A DNA stretch of 64,000 bases. Source: Rubrivivax sp. A210 (GTDB lineage: Bacteria; Pseudomonadota; Gammaproteobacteria; Burkholderiales; Burkholderiaceae_C). Under the pieces are notes generated by a model. That model made no database searches. It was not told the DNA's origin and saw nothing but the letters and a program-made list of their open reading frames with translations. Shown one piece after another: positions 38,364-46,602 of the stretch. The stretch is taken from NCBI RefSeq assembly GCF_904426505.1, contig NZ_CAJGBN010000003.1:62001-126000 (forward strand), given 5' to 3'. The position numbers were made by a program, and so were the translations under genes. Each line of letters starts with the position of its first letter. The first letter of the stretch is position 1.

Positions 38364-39266
38364 TCAGCGGCCGCGCAGGCGCTCGGCCAGCAGGCTGCCG
38401 TCGGGCTGCACGGTGGCGCGCAACTCGGCCGCGCCGCCGACGCGCGGCGATTTGTCGATGCGCGCGCCACGGGCATCAAAGCGGGCGCCGTCGATTTCGC
38501 CCGGCGCGGTGAGCGTGCCGCGCAGGCGCACACGCGCGCCCACCGGCACCGGCGCCGGCTTGCCGTCGCGGTCGCGTGCGCCGTCGGCAATCCAGCGCTC
38601 GAGCAGCTTGATCTCGTCGTCGCCCAGCCAGGGCGGGCCGTCGAAAGGCATGCGCGGTTGCGCCAGGCCCTTGACCCGGCGCAGCAGCTCGCTGGCAGCC
38701 GGATTGCCGGGGATGACGCGGGCGCGGTCGGTGGCGGCGATGGTCTGCGCGTAGCTGCGCAGCACATAGCCCTCGGGCGGCGGCCCCATCTTGCCGCCGG
38801 TCTCGACGTGGCACTTGACGCAGCGCGACAGCAGGATGGGCTCGACGTGGCCGTAGTTCACCGGCCCGCTGATGGCAGCCGGCGCCACGGCAGCGGCGGC
38901 CGCCGGCGCGGGCGCGTTGCCCTTGGGTGCGCCGGCCTGTATCCAGCCCTCGATGAGCGCGACCTCGGCATCACTCAGCCAGGGCGGGCCGGTGAGCGGC
39001 ATGCGCGGCTGGCGCTCGCCGCGGATGCGCTTGACCAGCTCGCTGCCGGCCGGTGCGCCGGCCACCACGGCGGGGCCGTTCTTGCTGCCGGCCATGATGG
39101 CCTCGTAGCTGCCCAGCTGCAGGCCGTTGGGGGCCGCGGGGCCGTTGTGGCAGATGACGCAGCGGCTATTGAAGATGGATGCCACGTCGGCATAGGCGGG
39201 CGCGGCCCGGGCCGGGGTGGCCAGGGCGGCCGTCAGCGACAGGGCCAGCAGCGTGTAGCGGAGCAT
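38364..39266 (-). CDS. Diheme c-type cytochrome
   Basis: This 300-residue secreted protein has a signal (1-22) and two heme sites, Cys36/Cys39/His40 (CVICH) and Cys149/Cys152/His153 (CVKCH). The two halves are internal repeats: each has a heme motif followed about 50 residues later by QPRMPLTGPPWLSDAE or QPRMPFDGPPWLGDDE, likely giving the Met ligands. A basic 60-residue tail follows. It is 13 nt downstream of the HTH/beta-barrel gene and is convergent with the PPIase gene (63-nt gap). It is probably a periplasmic or outer-membrane electron carrier serving the same island. Confidence 0.88.
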   Translation of the reverse strand: MLRYTLLALSLTAALATPARAAPAYADVASIFNSRCVICHNGPAAPNGLQLGSYEAIMAGSKNGPAVVAGAPAGSELVKRIRGERQPRMPLTGPPWLSDAEVALIEGWIQAGAPKGNAPAPAAAAAVAPAAISGPVNYGHVEPILLSRCVKCHVETGGKMGPPPEGYVLRSYAQTIAATDRARVIPGNPAASELLRRVKGLAQPRMPFDGPPWLGDDEIKLLERWIADGARDRDGKPAPVPVGARVRLRGTLTAPGEIDGARFDARGARIDKSPRVGGAAELRATVQPDGSLLAERLRGR

Positions 39267-39279
39267 GGAAGCTTGATCC

Positions 39280-40854
39280 TCAGAAGCTGAAGGGCAGGTT
39301 GACCGAGAGCGTGAAGTCGGGGGCCGCGCCGCCCAGGCCGATGGAGGCACTGGGTTCGAGGTAAAGCCCGCTGCCGAGTTGCCAGGTCATGCCCAGCTGG
39401 AGCTGGTAGCTCTCGTGCGCGGGCTTGATGCCACCGCCGCTGGCCGCCGTGTTGCGGTAGCTGCCGCCGAGCACGGTGCTCAGCGCCACGGTGTCGTTGA
39501 TGGCATAGGCATAGCCCAGCGTGAAGCCGAAGTTGTTGCGCGCCAGCAGGCGCTTTGAATCGGCGGCGTCGACGCGCAGGCCGCGCATATAGCTCAGGCC
39601 GCCGAACAGCACCACCGGGTCGTAGCTCTTGCTGAAGACGATGCCGCCGCCGAGGCCGGCGTCGCCGGGGCCGGTGGGCAGCGTGGCATCGACGCTCCAG
39701 ATCACATTGGGCCGGCCCATGCGCTCGTGCGCTGCCACCCCCAGCAGGCTGGTGGAGAGGTCGCCGACATGGCCTTGGCTGTCGCTGGCCGAGGCGCCCA
39801 GCGACGGGTCGACCTGGGTCGAGACGCGGCGATGCATGGCCGGCAGGCGTGCCGTGACCTGAAGGTCGTCGGCCAGGCCGTAGCGGGCGGCCAGGGTGGC
39901 GGTCACGGTGCGCTGGTCGACGCGCAGCGCCGGGTAGTTGTTGCGCTCGGCGCGACCGTAGGCGAGGCCGAAGTCGACCGTCGTGGTGCCGCCGGGCAGC
40001 AGCACGACCTGGTCGCGCAGCGCGATGCGGTCGGCGCTCGGGGCCGTGGGCTTGTCGCCGACGGTGGCGGCGGCTGTCGTGGTGGCCGCGGGTGCGGCGG
40101 CCTTGGCAGGGTTTGCGGCCTGCGGGGCGGGCCTGCCGGCAGCGGGGCTGGCGGGCGCACTCGCGGGCGTACCTGCGGGCGTGGCCGCGCCGGCCACCAC
40201 CTTGCGCTCGCCGAAGTCGACCACGCGCGCCGCGGGAAAGCGCGCCAGCGCCGCCGCCCGCGCCGCCTCGGCATCTTCGCGGCTGGCGAAATAGCCCACG
40301 GCCACCTGCAGCGCGGGCTGGCCGTCGAGCGTGGTGGCCGTGGTCACGACCTCGAAGGCCTGCAGCACCGCCGGAATCGGGCGCGACTGGTCCTGTCTTG
40401 CCTGCGGCACGACCTCGAGCACCACGCCCCAGCGGGCCGTGGCCAGGCGCGCCGGGCCCATGGGGTCGGAGCGGGCCGCGGTGTCGCCCGTGCCTTGCTG
40501 CGCGACGAGCAGCGGCACCGCCCTGGGCGAAGCGGCTGCGGCCGGTGCGGCGCCGCGGCCGGCCAGCGCAGCCAGTTCTGCCGCGGGCAGGGCCGGCGCC
40601 GCCGGCTCGCCCTTGAGCCAGTCGAGCAAGGCAGCGCGGCTGAAGCGCCACTGGCCGGCCAGGCTGCGGCCAGGCAGGCCGCCGCTGCGTGCCAGATCCA
40701 GCACCGCTGGCGCTGGCAGGCGCAGCAGCTGTGCCGTCTCTTCGAGCGTCAGCACATCGGGGGCCGGCCCGGCGCCGGCTGCGGGCGCGGCCAGGGCCAG
40801 CGTGGCGGCCAGCAGCAGGGCGGACAGGGAGAAATATTGGGTGCGCACGAACAC
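39280..40854 (-). CDS. Exported fusion of an HTH-like domain, a SPOR-like segment and a C-terminal beta-barrel
   Basis: This 524-residue protein starts at GTG 40854. The signal peptide is SALLLAATLALAAPAAGAG. Residues about 32-82 look like an excisionase-type helix-turn-helix (LTLEETAQLLRLPAPAVLDLARSG..GQWRFSRAALLDWLKGE), which is odd on an exported protein. Residues near 180-212 (LQVAVGYFASREDAEAARA) resemble a SPOR-like repeat. After an Ala/Pro linker, residues from 280 to the C-terminal Phe form an outer-membrane beta-barrel. The gene starts 4 nt after the C39 peptidase stop. The HTH may have been reused for protein or peptide binding. Function is unknown. Confidence 0.75.
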   Translation of the reverse strand: MFVRTQYFSLSALLLAATLALAAPAAGAGPAPDVLTLEETAQLLRLPAPAVLDLARSGGLPGRSLAGQWRFSRAALLDWLKGEPAAPALPAAELAALAGRGAAPAAAASPRAVPLLVAQQGTGDTAARSDPMGPARLATARWGVVLEVVPQARQDQSRPIPAVLQAFEVVTTATTLDGQPALQVAVGYFASREDAEAARAAALARFPAARVVDFGERKVVAGAATPAGTPASAPASPAAGRPAPQAANPAKAAAPAATTTAAATVGDKPTAPSADRIALRDQVVLLPGGTTTVDFGLAYGRAERNNYPALRVDQRTVTATLAARYGLADDLQVTARLPAMHRRVSTQVDPSLGASASDSQGHVGDLSTSLLGVAAHERMGRPNVIWSVDATLPTGPGDAGLGGGIVFSKSYDPVVLFGGLSYMRGLRVDAADSKRLLARNNFGFTLGYAYAINDTVALSTVLGGSYRNTAASGGGIKPAHESYQLQLGMTWQLGSGLYLEPSASIGLGGAAPDFTLSVNLPFSF

Positions 40855-40858
40855 GGGC

Positions 40859-41566
40859 TTACCTGATGGAGTGGACGGTGCGGCCGGGGCTGCCGACCTC
40901 GAGGAGATGGCGGGCGCTCAGCACTTCCAGCGGCGTGCCCTCGGGGGCCAGGCGCAGCGCCGAGGCATCGGGGGCCGGGCCCTGGCGGCGCTCGACGGCG
41001 AAGACGATGCCGCGGCCCTTGTCGTCGGCCCACATGTCGACAAAGCGGTACAGCGGCATGCGCACATTGCCCAGCGATGGGTCGGCGAGATAGGCGCGGC
41101 CATTGCGCACGCCCTTGAGCACGGCGAAGTGCCGATAGCCGCCCGGCTTGATGAAGACGATCAGTGGCCGCGAGACGCGCGACAGGCCATCGACGCCGAT
41201 GCGAAAGCCCTGGGCGCGGTGGCCACGCGATTCGGCCACGCGCTGCAGGTCGAGCAGCGAGAGGCCGTCCTTCTTCAGCAAGGCCTGCTGGTCCTGGGCC
41301 AGCGGCTCGAGCACGGCCTTCAGCACCCAGGCCTCGTCGACCGGGTCGTCCAGGGCAAAGGTCAGCAGGGTGGCCAGGGCGGCCGAGCCGCAGGAGTAGT
41401 CAAAGGCCTGCCGCACCAGGCCGTCATCGCGCTGGTCGCGCACCGAGCGCAGCGGCTGCTGCCATTTCGCGGTACCGGCCTCGACGCTGGCGCTAGCGCC
41501 CTGGGCGGGCGTGCTGCACAGCAGGGCCAGCACCGCGATGGCCATGGCGCTGGCCTGCGCTAGCAA
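40859..41566 (-). CDS. Periplasmic C39-family cysteine peptidase
   Basis: This 235-residue protein has a Sec signal ending AQG near residue 23 and a C39 bacteriocin-processing-type peptidase domain: catalytic Cys59 in YSCGSAALATLL, His146 in YRHFAVLKG and Asp162 in LADPSLG. There is no ABC or membrane domain, unlike most C39 proteins, which are cytosolic parts of exporters. The start is a TTG at 41566 with GGAG 8 nt upstream; ATG 41545 lacks a ribosome-binding site. It sits between the small secreted peptide gene (likely substrate) and the HTH/beta-barrel gene. Confidence 0.85.
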   Translation of the reverse strand: MLAQASAMAIAVLALLCSTPAQGASASVEAGTAKWQQPLRSVRDQRDDGLVRQAFDYSCGSAALATLLTFALDDPVDEAWVLKAVLEPLAQDQQALLKKDGLSLLDLQRVAESRGHRAQGFRIGVDGLSRVSRPLIVFIKPGGYRHFAVLKGVRNGRAYLADPSLGNVRMPLYRFVDMWADDKGRGIVFAVERRQGPAPDASALRLAPEGTPLEVLSARHLLEVGSPGRTVHSIR

Positions 41567-41612
41567 GGGGAACTCTCCATCACTGCACTGTAATCGGCCG
41601 GCGATGGCGCTA

Positions 41613-41650
41613 CAAAAGGAAGAGGGAGCACCCTCGCGGATGCCCCCTCT
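41613..41650 (-). terminator. Terminator after the small secreted peptide gene
   Basis: In minus-strand sense a 10-bp stem (AGAGGGGGCA with TGCTCCCTCT, one G-U pair) with a 10-nt loop is followed by TCCTTTTG. It would let the peptide be made in excess over the peptidase and later genes. Confidence 0.7.
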
Positions 41651-41668
41651 TGTGTGCAGAAAGTCGGA

Positions 41669-41965
41669 TCAGAAGCCGATCTTGGTGAGCGAGGCCACGA
41701 TGAAGTTGACCAGCTTGGCATTCTTGGGGTTGCTGATCAGGCGCTGCAGATAGGTCTTCAGCGGCGACGCCGGCATCTTGTTGATGAAGGCGGTGAGTTC
41801 TGCCACGGTCAGCTGGCCGGTGACGGCGTCCATCTCGACGGCCGACAGCTCGGTCGAATCGACGCCTTGCAGGGCGGCGAAGGAGTCGTCCTGGGCGGCG
41901 ATGGCCGAGCCGGAAACGAGGGCGGCCGACAGGGCGGCGATGGCGATCTTGTTCGAAACTTTCAT
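41669..41965 (-). CDS. Small secreted peptide with a double-glycine-leader-like motif, candidate C39 substrate
   Basis: This 98-residue protein has a Sec signal (1-24, ending AIAA). Residues 39-51 read ELSAVEMDAVTGQ, close to the L-S-x-x-E-L-x-x-V-x-G-G pattern cut by C39 peptidases, but with Thr-Gly in place of Gly-Gly. The remaining 47 residues (LTVAELTAFINK to the C-terminal KIGF) are amphipathic and bacteriocin-like in size. GGAG precedes ATG 41965. A terminator separates it from the C39 gene. It could be a processed peptide, an adhesin or pilin-like subunit, or a bacteriocin. I do not recognise a named family. Confidence 0.8.
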   Translation of the reverse strand: MKVSNKIAIAALSAALVSGSAIAAQDDSFAALQGVDSTELSAVEMDAVTGQLTVAELTAFINKMPASPLKTYLQRLISNPKNAKLVNFIVASLTKIGF

Positions 41966-42277
41966 GGTGCTCTCCGAAGCGTGGTTTGACGTTGTTTGGT
42001 GCCGGCCGGGGTTTTCGCCCCTGGGCACGCCAGGCGTCTGAGCATCTCGACTGTCCTTACGACTGAACGTCTTGCCCTCGACAAATCCATTTTGCCGCCC
42101 TCGCTATGCTCGCGCCTGCATACCCCCCGGGGTCGGGGTGAGGCGTGTTGTCGCAGGGCAGCTGTTTCACTTGTAAGCGACCGAGGATGTGGTAAGTAAA
42201 TGTTCCCAATCCTGCATTTCTCTTTCTTTTAGATACCCCTGCAGGCATTGTGGGCCGTTATGGCGGCGCCGGCCGGC
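41966..42277. other. 312-nt non-coding gap
   Basis: It lies between the end of the secretion operon and the start of the small peptide gene, both on the minus strand. It should hold the peptide promoter. A lower-GC stretch spans about 42160-42240. I see no convincing -35/-10 pair, RegA-type box or terminator. Confidence 0.5.
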
Positions 42278-43012
42278 TCACTGCGGCGGTGGCTCCAGCG
42301 GCGCCTCTTCCGGCGGGGCCTCCGGGGGGTCTGCAGGCGCCTCGGGGGGCGCTTCGGGGGCTTCGTTCTCGGGGTTCGGTGGCGGCGGGCCGGCCGGCGG
42401 GGCCACGGGTGCCGCGGGCGCCGGTGTTGGCGCCGGCGGAGCCGCCGCGCTGGCGGCGGGCGGTGGTTTGGGCAGGCGGCCCGCGGGCGCCGAGGCACCG
42501 GCCTCCGGCGGGCGTTGTCCGGCGCCGCCGGCGGCAAACTGCCAGTCGCTGTAGCGCCGGCTGCCGGCAAAGCTGCGGTAGGCGGGCGCAAAGGCGCCGC
42601 TCTTGATCGGGGCGGCGGTCGACTGGCTGTAGACGCCCGTGATGCCGCCCTTGGCATCGCGCACCAGGCCCCACTCGGCACCGCGGTTCATGGGGTCTTC
42701 GTAGATGCGGCGCAGGTGGCGACGCTTGTCGGGCGTGCGCGGGTCTTCGAGCAGATCCTCGAGCCGGCGTGGCAGGCTGCCGTCGCCGGCGCGCGCATAG
42801 GACTGCAGGCCGAGCTGGATCTGCGCGCCGGCCCACAGCAGTTGCGCCTCGCGTTCGCGCCGCTGCGCCTGGCTGACCACCGAGGACACGGCCGCCAGCA
42901 CGCCGCTGACCATGGCAATGGCCAGCAGCAGGGCGATGTAGGTCACGCCCCGCTGGCGAGCCGCCCCCCCCCGGAAAGCGGGCTCTGGCCGGGTGTGGCG
43001 CCGCCTCACCAT
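42278..43012 (-). CDS. Type II secretion minor pseudopilin-like protein with proline-rich tail
   Basis: This 244-residue protein has a basic leader ending RQRG, then VTYIALLLAIAMVSGVLAAVS, a pseudopilin N-terminal helix. The residue at +5 after the cleavage Gly is Ala, not the usual Glu, as seen in GspK-type tip pseudopilins. The middle has LPRRLEDLLEDPRTPDKRRH. The last 75 residues are Pro/Ala/Glu-rich (PPEAPPEEAPLEPPPQ). The start overlaps the upstream pseudopilin gene by 7 nt. It is the last gene of the secretion operon. Confidence 0.8.
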   Translation of the reverse strand: MVRRRHTRPEPAFRGGAARQRGVTYIALLLAIAMVSGVLAAVSSVVSQAQRREREAQLLWAGAQIQLGLQSYARAGDGSLPRRLEDLLEDPRTPDKRRHLRRIYEDPMNRGAEWGLVRDAKGGITGVYSQSTAAPIKSGAFAPAYRSFAGSRRYSDWQFAAGGAGQRPPEAGASAPAGRLPKPPPAASAAAPPAPTPAPAAPVAPPAGPPPPNPENEAPEAPPEAPADPPEAPPEEAPLEPPPQ

Positions 43013-43383
43013 GTGTTGAAGGGCGTGCCCTCGCGCGACATCGCGGTCGCGCCGCTCTTCAGGTCGTAGACCTTGCCCTGCTCGGGGTCGGGCGGGGGCA
43101 CGAGCGTCCAGCTGTCGTTGGCGCCGGTGACCGGGTCCATCGGCAGGCTGCGCAGGTAGCGCTTGGTGACCAGATCGTCCAGCGACGAGGGGTAGCGGCC
43201 GTTGTCGGCGTAGAACTTGTCGATGGCGTCGCGCGTGAGCGAGAGGTTTTGCTTGAGCGCGGCCTCCTCGGCGCGCTTGACGCTGTCGTAGTAGCGCGGC
43301 ACGACCAGGGCCATCAGCGTGCCGATGATGGCCATCACCACCAGCAGCTCGATGAGCGTGAAGCCGCGGTGCTTCTTCACCAT
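43006..43383 (-). CDS. Type II secretion pseudopilin (GspG/PulG-like)
   Basis: This 125-residue protein has the prepilin peptidase site KKHRG/FTLIELLVVMAIIG with Glu at +5, a long N-terminal helix, and a short globular part with RYPSSLDDLVTKRYLRSLP and DPVTG, typical of major pseudopilins. Prepilin peptidase (not in this window) would cleave after Gly7. It overlaps both neighbours by 7 nt, so the three pseudopilins are strictly co-translated. Confidence 0.9.
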   Translation of the reverse strand: MVKKHRGFTLIELLVVMAIIGTLMALVVPRYYDSVKRAEEAALKQNLSLTRDAIDKFYADNGRYPSSLDDLVTKRYLRSLPMDPVTGANDSWTLVPPPDPEQGKVYDLKSGATAMSREGTPFNTW

Positions 43384-43859
43384 TGCGCGTAGGGGATGCC
43401 GTTGAGGCCGACGCCGCTGGCCAGCGAGTGGATGTCGTAGACATCGGCACCCGAGCGCGGCGCATCGAAGGGGCTTTCGTAGGCGCGCAGGCCCCAGGTT
43501 TGGGCCGCCGGCAGCTTGGGATCGCCGTGCAGGGGGTCGCGCGGCAGCCGGCGCAGGAAGTTGATGCGCTGCTTCTTGGCGCTGCGCGCATCCTCGACGC
43601 CGGTGACCAGGATCTCCAGGCTGGGCGGATAGCCGGTGGCGCCCTCCTTCTTGAGCATGCGCCCTTCGTCGTGGGCCTGCTTGTAGGCGTCGAGCGCGCC
43701 GCGGATCTCGCGCAGCGCGGCGCGCAGCTCGTTCTCGCGCGAGCGCTTGACGCTCAGCTCGGCCAGCGGCAGCGCCACGGTGGCGAACACCGCGACGATG
43801 GTGGCGGTGATGAGCAGCTCGATCAGCGTGAAGCCGGCGGCGGCCCGGCGTGGCTTCAT
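43377..43859 (-). CDS. Type II secretion pseudopilin
   Basis: This 160-residue protein has the cleavage site RRAAAG/FTLIELLITATI with Glu at +5 and the helix VALPLAELSVKRSRENELRAAL. The globular region contains GYPPSLEILVTGVED and LRRLPRDPLHGD, a GspG-like double-Pro region, and ends YAQW. The overlap with the secretin stop is 4 nt and with the next pseudopilin 7 nt. Three pseudopilin-like proteins after the secretin, plus the separate GspG at 51427, give four pilin-like subunits. Confidence 0.88.
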   Translation of the reverse strand: MKPRRAAAGFTLIELLITATIVAVFATVALPLAELSVKRSRENELRAALREIRGALDAYKQAHDEGRMLKKEGATGYPPSLEILVTGVEDARSAKKQRINFLRRLPRDPLHGDPKLPAAQTWGLRAYESPFDAPRSGADVYDIHSLASGVGLNGIPYAQW

Positions 43860-46123
43860 GGCTCGACGACGAGGCTCAGCGGCAGGCTGCCCTGCAGCGG
43901 CACGCGGCGGTTGGCGGGGTCGATGGCGATCACATGGGTGATCTGCAACAGCGTCTGGCCGCCCTTGCCCTTGGCCTTGGCGCGCAGTTGCAGCAGGCCG
44001 CCGTCGCCCGGCGCCGCGTCGGCCTCGGCGACGGCAATGCTGGCGCCGACGATGCCCATGGCGGCGTCGACATTGGGCGTGTAGACGGTGGTGCCGCTGG
44101 CGGGCTTGAAATAGCCCGCCTTGTCGGCGCCCAGGATCTCGAGCTCGGCCGGGTCGTAGCGCAGCTGCACTGCCGCGCTCTTGAGCGCGCCGGCGCTGCG
44201 CCCGCGCAGCTCGATCATGAATTCCTGCCCGGCCTTGACCTTGGGCGGTGCCGACCACGACAGCGCCAGCGGCTGCACCGCAGCCAGCGCCGCCGGCGCC
44301 TCGGTGGACAGGGTGGCGGGCGCGGCGGCCGCGTCGGGGCCGGCCGCGCCTGCCGGCTTCTTGCCCGGCTCGGGCAGTTGCTGCACCACCGGTGCGCGCA
44401 GGCGCACGGCGCCCTCGGTGCCTGACCAGAACTCGGCCAGCGTCGCGTCGGGTGGCCTGATGCCGCGCACCAGCTGCGGCGTGATCAGCAGCACCAGCTC
44501 GCGGCTGCGCTTCTCGGTCGTGCGCGAGCCGAAGATCATGTCCAGCAGCGGCAACTCGCCGACCAGCGGAATGCCCGAGCGCGACAGCACGTCCTCGTCG
44601 CGGATCAGGCCCATCAGCGCCTGCGTCTCGCCATCCTTCAGGCGCAGCACGGTGGTGGCGTTGCGCGTGCCGACCTCGTAGGCCACGCTGCCGGCATTGG
44701 TGGTGGTCTTGGTGCCGAGCGAGGAGACATCGAGGTTGATCTTCACCGCCACCGTGTCGTCGGGGTAGAGGGTGGGTTCGGCCTCGATCTTGATGCCGAC
44801 GTCGATGTACTGGATCTGCTCGGTCGTCACCGGGGCGCTGCCGGCCTGGCCGGCGCTGGTGGTGGTGCCCACGATGGTGCTGGAGATCACCGGCACGCGG
44901 TCGCCGATGTGGATGCGCGCCTTGTCGCGGTTGCGCACGCGCACGCGCGGGTTGGCCAGGGTCTTGGTCTCGCCGTCGGTGGCCAGCAGCTTGAGCTTGA
45001 CGCCGGGGCTGAGTTCGAGCGCGTTGGTGATGCGGTTGCCGAAACCGATCAGGCCGCCGCCGAACTCGTTCGGGTAGGTGATGCCGAGCTCGCGGACGCG
45101 CGAGCGCGACACTTCGAGGATCTCGAGCTCGAGCACGACCTCGCCATCGGCCATGTCCTGGGCGGCGATCAGGCGTTCGGCGGCGCGGATCACGTCGGGC
45201 GTGTCGCGCATGACGATCATGTTGACGCGCTCGTCGACGAAGATGTCCTTGGTCTTGAGCATGGTGCGCAGCATGTTCACCGTCTGCTTGGGATCGGCGT
45301 TGCCGATCTGGAAGGTGCGCATCACCAGCTCCTGGTGTTCGCGCAGCTTCTGCTGCGTGGCCGGGTAGATGAGGATGGTGTTCTCGGTGAGCACCTTCTT
45401 CTCGAGCTGGTTGTTCTGCAGGATCAGGTCGATGGCATCCTCGACGCGCACGTTCTTGACGAAGATGGTCGTCTTGGTGTCGGGCCGGATATCGCGGTCG
45501 AGCATGAAGTTGATGCCGGCCGACTTTTGCAGCGCTTCCATCACCAGGCGCAGCGGCGCGTCGCGGAACTCGAGGTTCACCGGCGTCTGCAGCTTGGACT
45601 TGAGCGCTGGCACGGTGACCGCCTTCTGACGCTCGGCCTCGCGCAGCTCGCGGTCGAGCTCGCGCGCCTGCGGGTGGCCGGGGCTTTCGCTCAGGATGGC
45701 CTTGACCATCAGGTCGGCACCGGCGGCGTCGCCGCTGGCCAGCCGCGCCTTGGCGTTCTCGGCCAGTTGCTGGTGGCGACGCGCGCTTTCCAGCGCGCTC
45801 AGGCCGGCGTTGGCGCGCGCATGGCTGGGGTCGATCTGCAGCGCCTGGCGGTAGAACGCCGCTGCGGGTTCGGCACGCCCGGCGCCAGCCTCGGACATGG
45901 CCTGGACCAGCAGCAGATTGACGGCGCGGTCGCGGGCGCGGAAATAGGTGATGCGCAGTTCCTGGTCGCCCGGGCGCTGCTTCATGGCCTGCTCGAGGCG
46001 CGCCAGGCCCTCGCGGTACTGGCCCTGGTCGATCAGTGCCAGGCTGTCGGTCTGCACCGTGGTGCAGGCCACCAGCAGCAGGAGGGCCGCGCCGGCAGCC
46101 CAGCGGGGTAGGACGTGGTTCAT
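43856..46123 (-). CDS. Secretin with TPR region and C-terminal cohesin-like domain (GspD/PilQ-type)
   Basis: This 755-residue outer-membrane channel protein has a lipoprotein-type signal (LLLLVACTT). TPR-like repeats span about 25-170 (FYRQALQIDPSHARANAGLS). A secretin N-domain (VNLEFRDAPLRLVMEALQ) and N1-type domains follow. The secretin core has DRVPVISSTIVG, VGIKIEAEPTLYPDD and GIPLVGELPLLDMIFGS. The C-terminal 140 residues (SWSAPPKVKAGQEFMIELRG to VQLRYDPAELEIL) look like a cohesin domain. TPR plus secretin plus cohesin is typical of atypical T2SS, not classical GspD. It is 4-nt coupled on both sides. Confidence 0.9.
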   Translation of the reverse strand: MNHVLPRWAAGAALLLLVACTTVQTDSLALIDQGQYREGLARLEQAMKQRPGDQELRITYFRARDRAVNLLLVQAMSEAGAGRAEPAAAFYRQALQIDPSHARANAGLSALESARRHQQLAENAKARLASGDAAGADLMVKAILSESPGHPQARELDRELREAERQKAVTVPALKSKLQTPVNLEFRDAPLRLVMEALQKSAGINFMLDRDIRPDTKTTIFVKNVRVEDAIDLILQNNQLEKKVLTENTILIYPATQQKLREHQELVMRTFQIGNADPKQTVNMLRTMLKTKDIFVDERVNMIVMRDTPDVIRAAERLIAAQDMADGEVVLELEILEVSRSRVRELGITYPNEFGGGLIGFGNRITNALELSPGVKLKLLATDGETKTLANPRVRVRNRDKARIHIGDRVPVISSTIVGTTTSAGQAGSAPVTTEQIQYIDVGIKIEAEPTLYPDDTVAVKINLDVSSLGTKTTTNAGSVAYEVGTRNATTVLRLKDGETQALMGLIRDEDVLSRSGIPLVGELPLLDMIFGSRTTEKRSRELVLLITPQLVRGIRPPDATLAEFWSGTEGAVRLRAPVVQQLPEPGKKPAGAAGPDAAAAPATLSTEAPAALAAVQPLALSWSAPPKVKAGQEFMIELRGRSAGALKSAAVQLRYDPAELEILGADKAGYFKPASGTTVYTPNVDAAMGIVGASIAVAEADAAPGDGGLLQLRAKAKGKGGQTLLQITHVIAIDPANRRVPLQGSLPLSLVVEP

Positions 46124-46602
46124 GGCATGGCCCCGATCGGCATGGTCTGGCGGATCTGCAGGGGCAGATAGGTGAAGTGCAACTGGCCGGCTTCGTAGCC
46201 GTCGATGCGGTAGACGCGGTCGATGATGTCGCCCGGGCTCACGGCCAGCAGGCGCTCGCCGACGGAGAGATAGACGGTGGTGCGCTCGGGCGATTCTTCC
46301 AGCCGGCCCAGGTACTTGAAGGGCAGGGGCGGCGCCTGCGGTGGCGGCGGCGGTGGCGGCGGTGGTGCCGGCGGGGGCGGCGGCGCCGGCTTGGGCGGTG
46401 GCGCCCAGTTGCGCACCGCAAAGGCATCGCCCGCCGGTGCCGAGGCAGCGCTGCGCCCGGCGAGCACGCCGGTGTCCAGGCTGGCCGGTGCCGCCTTGGC
46501 ATCGCGGGCCTGTGCCAGCGCCGGGCCGAGCAGCGCGCCGGCGGCCAGCAGCGGCAGTCCGAGGGCGGCGGCAATCAGCGGGCGGGAGCGGGCGGCGTTC
46601 AT
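46120..46602 (-). CDS. PilP/GspC-like inner-membrane linker protein
   Basis: This 160-residue protein has an N-terminal hydrophobic segment (PLIAAALGLPLLAAGALLG), an extended Pro-rich stretch (runs of P around 70-92), and a small beta domain FKYLGRLEESPERTTVYLSV..GDIIDRVYRIDGYEAG. This is the pattern of PilP or the HR domain of GspC, which contacts the secretin. Gene order (PilM, N, O, then this, then secretin) copies pilMNOPQ. Confidence 0.85.
   Translation of the reverse strand: MNAARSRPLIAAALGLPLLAAGALLGPALAQARDAKAAPASLDTGVLAGRSAASAPAGDAFAVRNWAPPPKPAPPPPPAPPPPPPPPPQAPPLPFKYLGRLEESPERTTVYLSVGERLLAVSPGDIIDRVYRIDGYEAGQLHFTYLPLQIRQTMPIGAMP

Noticed and set aside
42057..42248. 63-codon minus-strand frame in the gap before the small peptide gene
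   Set aside because: No ribosome-binding site, signal or motif; the gap is more likely a promoter region.
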